Part shown: in pieces, positions 57,236 through 64,000 of the stretch
Numbering within the stretch: position 1 is the first letter of the stretch
How the letters are laid out: each line of letters opens with the position of its first letter
Origin: Mycocentrospora acerina
Taxonomy: Eukaryota > Ascomycota > Dothideomycetes > Pleosporales
Direction of reading: 5' to 3'
Assembly (NCBI GenBank): GCA_022701365.1
Contig: JAKUHH010000396.1
Location: 609,917-673,916 of the forward strand
DNA: 64,000 nucleotides
The notes under the pieces: model-generated
Seen by the model: only the letters and a program-made list of their open reading frames with translations
Told to the model about the DNA's origin: nothing
Database searches by the model: none
Made by a program: the position numbers and the translations under genes

Positions 57236-59189
57236 ATGTTGGGCAAGCATCAGGATTTGATTGAGCTGGATGAGCTCCACGCCAAAGATACCGGCCACGA
57301 AGATGAAGTAGCTCTGGCGCGGCTTGGAAAGAAGGCAGTACTGAAGGTGTGTAAAAGTCATCTACACGCCCCCATAGTGGAAATCCAACACTCTAACAAC
57401 ATGGGCCTGCTCAAAAGAGAAAATTCGGCTTTCTTTCTATCCTAGGATTTAGCTGTACTGTTTTGGTGACTTGGGAAGGTTTCCTGATGTCAGTTTATAT
57501 GATGTGCATTCTTCTAAATGAAAAGCTAACATTGCGCAGTCTCTTCCTCGTGGGGTTGCAAAAGTAAGAAATTTCGTTCGACATCGCTTAACAATACTAA
57601 AAGCTTGTAGTGGTGGCTCTGCAGGTGTTTTCTACGGCTATATCATCTCTTGGTTGGGTACTACATCTGTCTTCGCGGTCTTGTCAGAATTAGTATCGAT
57701 GTAAGCATATCGTTGTCGGTCGATATGTACCTTCCTAACTGAGATAGGGCGCCGACAGCTGGTGGACAATACCATTGGGTCGCCATGTTAGCACCCAAGG
57801 GATATCAAAAGGTCCTCAGCTATATCTCAGGTATGTGCGTACGTATGCAGTGCCTTGACAATAGCTTATTCCTATAGGATGGCTTACTGTTGCCGGCTGG
57901 CAAGCCACGCTTGCATCCTCCGCCTACCTGACTGGCTCTCTTATCCAAGGTCTACTCATCCTCACTCATCCTAGTTATGTCCCACAGAATTGGCACGCTA
58001 CTCTCTTGTTCTGGGCCATCATCTCGTTTGGTGTTATCATTACAACGGGCGCCAGTTGGCTACTACCAAAGTTTGAGGGCTTGATTCTCATCATTCATAT
58101 CTTAGGCTTCTTTGGAATCATGATCCCGCTGCTTACCCTTGGACCACGTGAGGATGCCAAGGAGGTCTTCACTACGTTCATCAACAAGGGCGGCTGGGAT
58201 AGCCAAGGTCTCTCATTCTGTATTGGTATGATGGGAACCGTGTATGCATTCGTCGGTGGAGATGGTGCTATTCATGTGAGTAGTGAGGTCCATGATATGA
58301 ACTCTCACTAACTTTGGTAGATGGCCGAGGAGATCCAAAATGTCCCTGTCACTCTTCCACGTGCTATCATGACCGGTATCACAATCAACGGGACTCTTGG
58401 CTTTGGCATGATGCTTACTATGCTTTTCCGATCCGGTGACATCGATGCTGCATTGTTGGCGAACCCATCGTTCCCGTTCATCGCCATTTTCCAAAATGCT
58501 GTGTCATCAACCGCTGGCGCCGCTGCCATGGCGGCCTTGGTCATGATTCTCTCTACATGCTGCGCTGTAGGAACCCTGGCTTCTTCGTCGCGTGTGTTCT
58601 GGGCGTTTTCCCGAGATAGAGGTTTGCCTGGATGGCGCACCTTAAGCAAGGTAAAAAGTTTAAACTAAAGCGAGCTTAAAACTAATTCAATATCTAGGTC
58701 AGCCCCCGAACCTCCATTCCTGTAAACGCGATCGCCGCTACCACTGTCATCGCCTGTATTCTCTCATTCGTTAATATCGGCTCCGCCACCGCTTTCAACG
58801 GTGTAATTTCCGTCGCTATCGCAGGCATCTTCGCCAGCTACCTACTCGTAGCAGCCCTGTTGCTCTACCGCCGCGCTACTGGCGAAATCATCTCTCACGA
58901 TACCTCCACAAATGACGTTAGCCTGACAAATACGACAGGTAAATTGCTTTCTTGGGGGCCCTGGCGCATCCCGGGTACTCTAGGTACCGCAAACAATGCG
59001 TTTGCATGCGCATACCTCGGTTTTGTGTTCTTTTTCACATTCTGGCCATCAGTAAAAAATGTAACGCCTGCGACAATGAACTGGAGTATTTTGGTCACTA
59101 GTTTTATCACCATCTTCAGCGCGGCGTACTATATGTTGCGCGCAAGGAAGACTTACGATGGACCGATCATTGGGGTGAACGAGGAGTAA
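57236..59189 (+). CDS. APC-superfamily amino acid/choline/GABA permease
   Basis: Eight exons (57236-57346, 57418-57488, 57540-57563, 57611-57700, 57748-57830, 57878-58275, 58321-58650, 58698-59189) keep phase and give 532 aa. After a short acidic N-terminus come RKFGFLSILGFSCTVLVTWE, then LQNGGSAGVFYGYIISWLGT, SELVSMAPTAGGQYHW and APKGYQKVLSYISGWLTVAG. This is the helix 1-3 signature of fungal Hnm1/Uga4-type permeases. FVGGDGAIHMAEEIQNVP-x-x-LPRA and VNAIAATTVIACILSFVNIG are later family blocks. About twelve membrane spans are expected. It is a plasma-membrane importer of nitrogenous compounds. The micro-exon 57540-57563 (24 bp) is needed to complete LFLVGLQN. Confidence 0.9.
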
Positions 59190-60687
59190 TGGAATAGCAA
59201 TTCAGAGACGAAAAGTGACAGGGGATGCCAAAATCGCGAGCGGAATATCGTATCATTGGCCGGAATCGGTAGATGGTGGCAGGGGACGGGTCTAGCCTAT
59301 TTATTCTTAGCTGTATCCAATAGACGCACTGTTATTCTTCATCGCTGTGCAGAGAATGCTTCCAAGCAGGTGGAAGCAGACAGTTAATTAATCTATGTAA
59401 ACTCATCATTGAGAACCAAAGGATTTGCGCGAAGTTTGCTGGATATTGGAGCCTTCTCATTACCAACCATTTCGTATTTAGGGAAAGCCGTTCGTACTAG
59501 TGAAGTTCAAACGCTACGAGGAAGCGTTCCTCACACATGCGGTACGTTTGGGGCGGCCTAGGCCTTCCAACCGATGCCTTACTATGTAGTTTTCTGAGGC
59601 ACCAGGCGGAACGTGCAAGGTTTTGTCTATTAATGAGCTTGTGTGTGGCGACTTCTGCATCCATATCCCTGATTACGCGTCGCGTCAAGCCTTTCCGAAT
59701 ACATGGTTCGATACTTGGTCCAATGAATGCGCAGAGTAGAGCCCTAGAGGAAAACCCAACCACGCTCTGCCAAAGCTTAAGTATAGCGAACTGGCTTCTA
59801 TTACAACGTCTAATCATTATCTAACCGAAAGCGCAGAGGTATAGGTGGTGAGCAGTAACAGATCTGGAGTGTGTCAAAATGGAAGACGAAGACTTGATTC
59901 GCTTGCGCAACTTAGCTGATATTATTGAGACAAGCATTTAATTATTTCAAAATTAGGTTATTCGTGCATCTCATCCCAGCCGTTCTCGAGACGCATCTCA
60001 GCTCCAACTGCGGTTTGTCTGCTTGAAGGTCAGCTCCGCTTGAGTGTAAAAGCTCTGAAACTGTGTTTGTGAATTGTAAGTAGAACGAGAGTCCGCAGGA
60101 CGTATGTTGGTAACCAATGAGTCGGGATTACATTCCACTTGCCCGACCTGCTGGCGCAGCCTTCTACGTGCACCGACACCTAGCTTCCATTGTTCTCGTA
60201 TTTAGAGCAAAATATGATAAGCTTCCTTTCTTACGTGCATGTACTAATTAAGGCAATTCCCATGAATTTGACAAAGAGAATAAGATTTGGAGGCGGTGAG
60301 GTGGCTGTCTAGTCTAGATTATGCCCGCCTTTCTGCCGCCAAACAAGCAACATCTTCAAAGCTTGGCAGGAGGAATTATCGTTCCGCATACTTGGTGTTC
60401 CGAAGAGAGAGGCGCAAACTAGGGTTGCAATCCATGAGTCGTTCCAGTCCATCGCGCCGATCAGAGAATTGGAGTCTCCTTCTATCACGGCCAAGGCCAA
60501 CTCTAGGCCTGCAACTAAGCCTCAAGCTACGCTAGGACCACCACCAGAGCTACTAGAGCCTAAATATCAAGAGAGTGAACAGTAGTAATTTTGCATGTTT
60601 CCTAGTCGTCTAAGCATATTAAATAGTAACAAAAACGTACCTTACAGTTGAGCGACGCACTTTTGATATGACCATACCAAACCCACC
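59190..60687. other. 1.5-kb region without a supported gene
   Basis: Balanced composition. A plus-strand reading around 60340-60585 gives AWQEELSFRILGVPKREAQT and PPPELLEPKYQESEQ before a stop. It might be the 3' end of a decayed gene, but I recognise no family. Frames at 59497-59824 overlap on both strands and have no motif. Confidence 0.35.
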
Positions 60688-60972
60688 ATTTTATTTTCTT
60701 TATTTATATTGCATTAATCCATCAATATATCTAGACTATTTACAATAATAGCTATGCATACGTTAGTCTATAAGGCGATGTATTTCTATCCTAAGCTAAG
60801 CTTTCTTTGCTAGAGCTTTAGAAGCCTAGTAAAAGAGTATTGCTCTTACTACATAATGCTACTAAATGTAGAGTTAATGAACAGATAAAAATTATTATTG
60901 TTTGCCTTTAAGTTGAGGCCCTTGTAGCAATAATCTATTCTGCTATTACAATATTTGTTTTTTGCAAAAACC
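60688..60972 (-). mobile_element. Tad1-like LINE, short 5'-truncated copy 3
   Basis: Contains only the last 0.28 kb of the LINE seen at 38729-40742. The minus-strand 3' end at 60688 has TATAAATAAAG followed by A-rich sequence. The right edge abuts the A-tail of copy 4, so two copies lie head-to-tail. Confidence 0.75.
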
Positions 60973-61781
60973 TTTTTTTTTCTTTATTTATATTGTTTTA
61001 ATCTATTTAACTAGCTAGACTAAATACAATAATACCTATGCAGACGCTAGTCTATAAGGTGCTGTTTTTCCTCTTAGGCTAAGCTCTCTTTTCTAGAGCC
61101 TTAGAAGCCTAGTAAAACAGTAGTAGTGCTCTTACTACATAGCTTGCTAAAAATAGAGTATTCTAAAATAGTTATTAACTGTTGTAGTAAGCCTTTAGGT
61201 TAAAGCTCCTGCAGCAAGTAGCTACTTAGCTATTACTATTTCTGTTTTTTACAAGTACTTAAGAAGTGCTAATTGTCCTGCTTTATTATTAAAGATAGCT
61301 GCTAATATTAGTCTGCTTATCTCTTTCTGCATTTATTTTCTCTCTAAAGTATAGTGTTTGCAGTATAAGAGTAGGTGCTAAGGTGTTTATAACACATTAT
61401 AGCTACTAAAATATGCTCTTTCTTATCTTTACTTATAGCTCTAGAAAATACTTTAAAAACCCCTTTTTTTAGCTTAAGCTAATAGTAAGCTAGTGTAGTT
61501 TACTTAAGAAATAGTAAAAGCTTAGCTTTAAGACTAAACTTAAGTTACCTTTTAGTATTACTATTATAGCTTTTACTTCTTTTTTTTTCTTTAGCTTATT
61601 ACTAGCTTATTTACTACTCTATGGTTATTTTCTCTTTTAGCTTTCTATTTAAATAGCTTAAAAGTAAGAGCAACTTCTTCTATTTTTATATGCTTTAAGC
61701 CTGCCTTAGCTAGCCTATTAGCATAGTTATTTCCTTTAATTTTTTATTAGCCTAGAATTTAATTAAAATCTACTCTATTTC

Positions 61782-62071
61782 TGTAACGTTCACAACGTCA
61801 CATCATATCATTACCCCTGAGTCAACCAACACCCATCTGATAGCTACCCGATTTGTACTCGCCTCGGATGATAACCCCAGGAAGGGATATATATAAGGGG
61901 GGCAGTCTGTGTAGCTTTGTAGAGTAGTTTTTCTGTATCCTTTTATACAAGACCTATAGGTGTAGAGAATAGTATCTTTAGTATATCCTCTAGTCCCAGC
62001 ACTCCTATATGCCTAGTAGTAGACACTTCAGACCCCATTCGGATCACTCTTTTATAACCTGCGTCGTTACA
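61782..62071 (+). mobile_element. Solo LTR, family A, inserted in the LINE
   Basis: 290 bp from TGTAACGTTCACAACG to CTGCGTCGTTACA, flanked by TTTC (61778-61781) and TTTC (62072-62075). LINE copy 2 shows the uninterrupted site near 39715 (CTATTTCCTTATTATACTAG), which proves insertion after the LINE was in place. Confidence 0.88.
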
Positions 62072-62377
62072 TTTCCTTGTTGTACTAGCCAAATTTTTAT
62101 CTTTCTTTTAATGCAGTGCTTTAAAGTCTTTTTAGGGCTGCTTAGCTGTTTATTAAAATATTAATAGTTTCTGCAAAAAGGTCTTACAGTACTAAGTTGC
62201 TTAATATTCTAAAAATAGCATATAGCTTAGTATCTATTATTTCTAGGCCTTGTTCTAAGTTGTAGCTTTTTGCCTAAATGTAATTAAGGCTTAGCAGGTC
62301 TATTTAATAATAGCCTGCTGCAGTCTCTTCTCTCTGTTTTAACCTGTCTGTGTATAGCAAGATAGGTTAAGCTAGTC

Positions 62378-62454
<77 letters not shown>
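62378..62454. repeat. TAG trinucleotide microsatellite, about 25 units
   Basis: The longest of three tracts at the same internal LINE position. Confidence 0.95.
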
Positions 62455-63668
62455 CTGTTGCTATTACTATTTCTAGCAGTAGCAGTAGAGGCTAGGACTG
62501 TCTGATTTTTTTATTATTGTTTTTTGTATTTTTATAGCAGCTAGTTTTAGTAAGCTTTTATAGTCTCCTCTTTATTTTCTTTAGAAATATAGATAGTAGC
62601 ATAAAAGTCTGCAGGCTTACTTTATAGCTTTACTAGTAGAATAGATATTTCCTCTATATTAGAGTGTTTTTCTGTTCTTCTAGCTAGCCTGCTAAGCTGT
62701 GTCTAATATTTTATATTTTCTATATTTTTATATATTTTGCTTATTTTATAGTAGTGCTGTTTTTTTAATATTTCTTCTGCCTATAGCTTTTCTAATAAGG
62801 TAGTTGCTACTAAAAGCAAGTAGCCTTAAAGTATATTGCTAGCACAGCTTTTCTGCCTTATTCTCTAAAGGTAAGATTACTACTTCTATTTCTAGTGCTT
62901 TTATAAGAGACCCTTTAAAAGCACCTAGAATTTATCTTAATAAAGTGTTTTGCATTATTTGTTAATAGTGTAGTAGTCTTTTATTCTCTTTTTTCTACTA
63001 TAATTATTTGCTGTAGTCTCTAATAGACTAAATATAAGAAAAATATAGCAGTTTAGTTGCTTATATACTAAAGCCTTTTTATATATTACCTAGCCTTTGT
63101 AGGCTTTAGAAGGCTTATTATACTATAGCAACTTTATTTTATATATATTATTTATAAGAGAGCTTTTTATCTAGATAAAAGCTTAGCTACCTAAGTAAAG
63201 AGCTTAGATAGATAGTCTTATTTCTTATTTGTAGAGTCTCTATTTCTTCTTTTCTTTATATGCTAGTAAATAAGAGCTCTATTTAAAAACTTTAAATTTA
63301 ACAGCACTATCTTTTACTTCTAAGAGTATAGCTTTAGCAGTTTTTTCTAGTGTTACTACTACTTTTTCTACTATTACTGCTATTACTCTTATTATACTAT
63401 AATCTAAATAAGAGAAATTAAATATAGTAAGACTAGGCTTATAAATATCTCTAATATAGATAAGAAATAAGATAGGTAATATTAGAGATCTTAATTAGAT
63501 GCCTATCTTAATTCTCTCTGGTGCTTATATATTATGATTAAAATTTAGTTAAAAAAAAATTTATTAATAAGAAAATACTAAACTTACTTAATAAATACTA
63601 AAAGTAGCCTTAATGTCTTATACATAGCAAGCAATTAATTAGTAGCTATATAGTTAAAGGCTCCTTTT

Positions 63669-63700
63669 TGTAACAACGCAGGTTATAAGAGAGTGATCTA
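63669..63700 (-). mobile_element. Truncated end of an inverted family-A LTR
   Basis: TGTAACAACGCAGG plus TTATAAGAGAGTGATCT matches the left edge of 46814-47101 for about 31 bp. Similarity then stops where other copies continue GAATAGGGTCTG. Confidence 0.8.
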
Positions 63701-63710
63701 AAAACTTGTA

Positions 63711-63764
63711 CACCAACTTTGCCTTTTTCAGCGCGTCTGCTCTGACGCCTGCGGCATCAATATT
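63711..63764 (+). repeat. 54-bp unit, copy B, adjoining the 18S segment
   Basis: The less mutated copy of the unit at 17631-17684. It ends at the base where 18S homology starts (shared TATT/TACT edge). Confidence 0.75.
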
Positions 63765-63959
63765 ACTGCGAAAGCATTTGCCAAGAATGTTTTCATTAAT
63801 CAAGAACGAAAGTTAGAGGTTCGAAGGCGATCAGATACCGCCCTAGTTCTAACCATAAACGATGCTGACTAGCGATCCGCCGGCGTTAATCCCATGACTC
63901 GGCGGGCAGCTTCCCGGGAAACCAAAGTCTCTGAGTTCCGGGGGAAGTATGGTTGCAAA

Positions 63960-64000
<41 letters not shown>
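63764..64000 (+). rRNA. 18S (SSU) rRNA segment of animal type, partial
   Basis: Starts TACTGCGAAAGCATTTGCC and runs to GGCACCACCAGGAG at the window edge. This is a continuous stretch of the central eukaryotic 18S domain that probably continues beyond the window. Diagnostic positions are animal-like: AGTTAGAGGTTCGAAGGCGA, ATACCGCCCTAGTTCTAACC and AACGATGC, then CTAGCGATCCGCCGG and GACTCGGCGGGCAGC. Ascomycetes have GGGGATCGAAGACGA, ACCGTCGTAGTCTTAACC, AAACTATGCCGACTAGGG and CTCGGCACCTTACGAGAAA at these places. The 5' half of the gene is absent. It is not the host's functional rDNA. Confidence 0.85.

Larger units (their letters stand above)
60973..63668 (-). mobile_element. Tad1-like LINE copy 4, longest, with nested solo LTR
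   Basis: Collinear with copy 2 from the A-tail at 60973 to about 63115. It then continues into the reverse-transcriptase core, where the minus strand near 63510-63380 reads ISNITYLISYLY in one frame and ILPILFLIYIRDIYKPSLTI then FSYLDYSI in another, matching the SP-x-LF-x-IY-x-x-D and (Y/F)-x-DD blocks. It is interrupted by the family-A solo LTR at 61782-62071. Stops are frequent. The 5' end is replaced by an LTR fragment at 63669. Confidence 0.78.

Noticed and set aside
60287..60535. Frame 60287-60535 as a gene
   Set aside because: Arg/Ser-rich, no family motif, stops on both sides and overlapping open frames. It lies next to LINE copies and is probably chance or a relic.
62378..62454. CRISPR-like or satellite array
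   Set aside because: It is a pure TAG trinucleotide tract inside a LINE, with no spacers. CRISPR arrays are not expected in a fungal nuclear genome.
63764..64000. Host rDNA repeat or rDNA with a group I intron at the junction
   Set aside because: The rRNA signature bases are not ascomycete, the preceding sequence is LTR and repeat DNA, and the 5' exon of the rRNA gene is absent.

Overview
The window is nuclear DNA of a filamentous ascomycete (Pezizomycotina). Protein genes carry many short GT-AG introns (45-96 bp, one of 180 bp). Families are typical of moulds: three Zn2Cys6 regulators, a HET-domain protein, fungal APC permeases, a fungal rhodopsin-domain membrane protein and a fungal-type PhyH dioxygenase. 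About half of the window is AT-rich, stop-riddled transposon debris whose copies differ mainly by C-to-T and G-to-A changes, as expected of repeat-induced point mutation (RIP). I cannot name the species.

Layout. 1-15.5 kb is a gene region: the 3' end of a small Cys-rich protein resembling beta/gamma-crystallins, a RidA-type enamine deaminase (-), a Zn2Cys6 regulator and an SDR oxidoreductase (+), a 3.9 kb stretch with no gene, a second Zn2Cys6 regulator (+), an Old Yellow Enzyme (-) and a HET-domain gene (-). 15.5-27.9 kb is an AT-rich block holding two solo LTRs with 5-bp target duplications, a 5'-truncated Tad1-like LINE, a decayed Ty3/gypsy element and two Fot1/pogo-like fragments. It ends inside an SDR pseudogene.

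29.9-38.7 kb is a gene island: SDR (-) and PhyH dioxygenase (+) from one divergent promoter, a Zn2Cys6 regulator (+), then an APC permease (-) and a flavin amine oxidase (+) from a second divergent promoter that contains a perfect 9-bp-arm palindrome. The combination (uptake, oxidative deamination, reduction, hydroxylation, dedicated regulator) suggests a small regulated pathway for an amine or amino-acid-derived compound. That is inference. 38.7-49.8 kb is again mostly repeats around a cupin gene and a secreted alpha-carbonic anhydrase, and contains a Fot1-like element with both terminal repeats and a TA duplication.

49.9-59.2 kb holds a GNAT acetyltransferase, Fot1-like relics (one split by a LINE), a fungal rhodopsin-domain gene with an apparent 1-nt frameshift, and a second APC permease. 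60.7-63.7 kb is LINE sequence with a nested solo LTR. The last 237 bp are an 18S rRNA segment of animal rather than fungal type. It abuts a 54-bp unit that also occurs at 17.6 kb. This junction is the strangest feature of the window, and an assembly or contamination artefact is the leading explanation.
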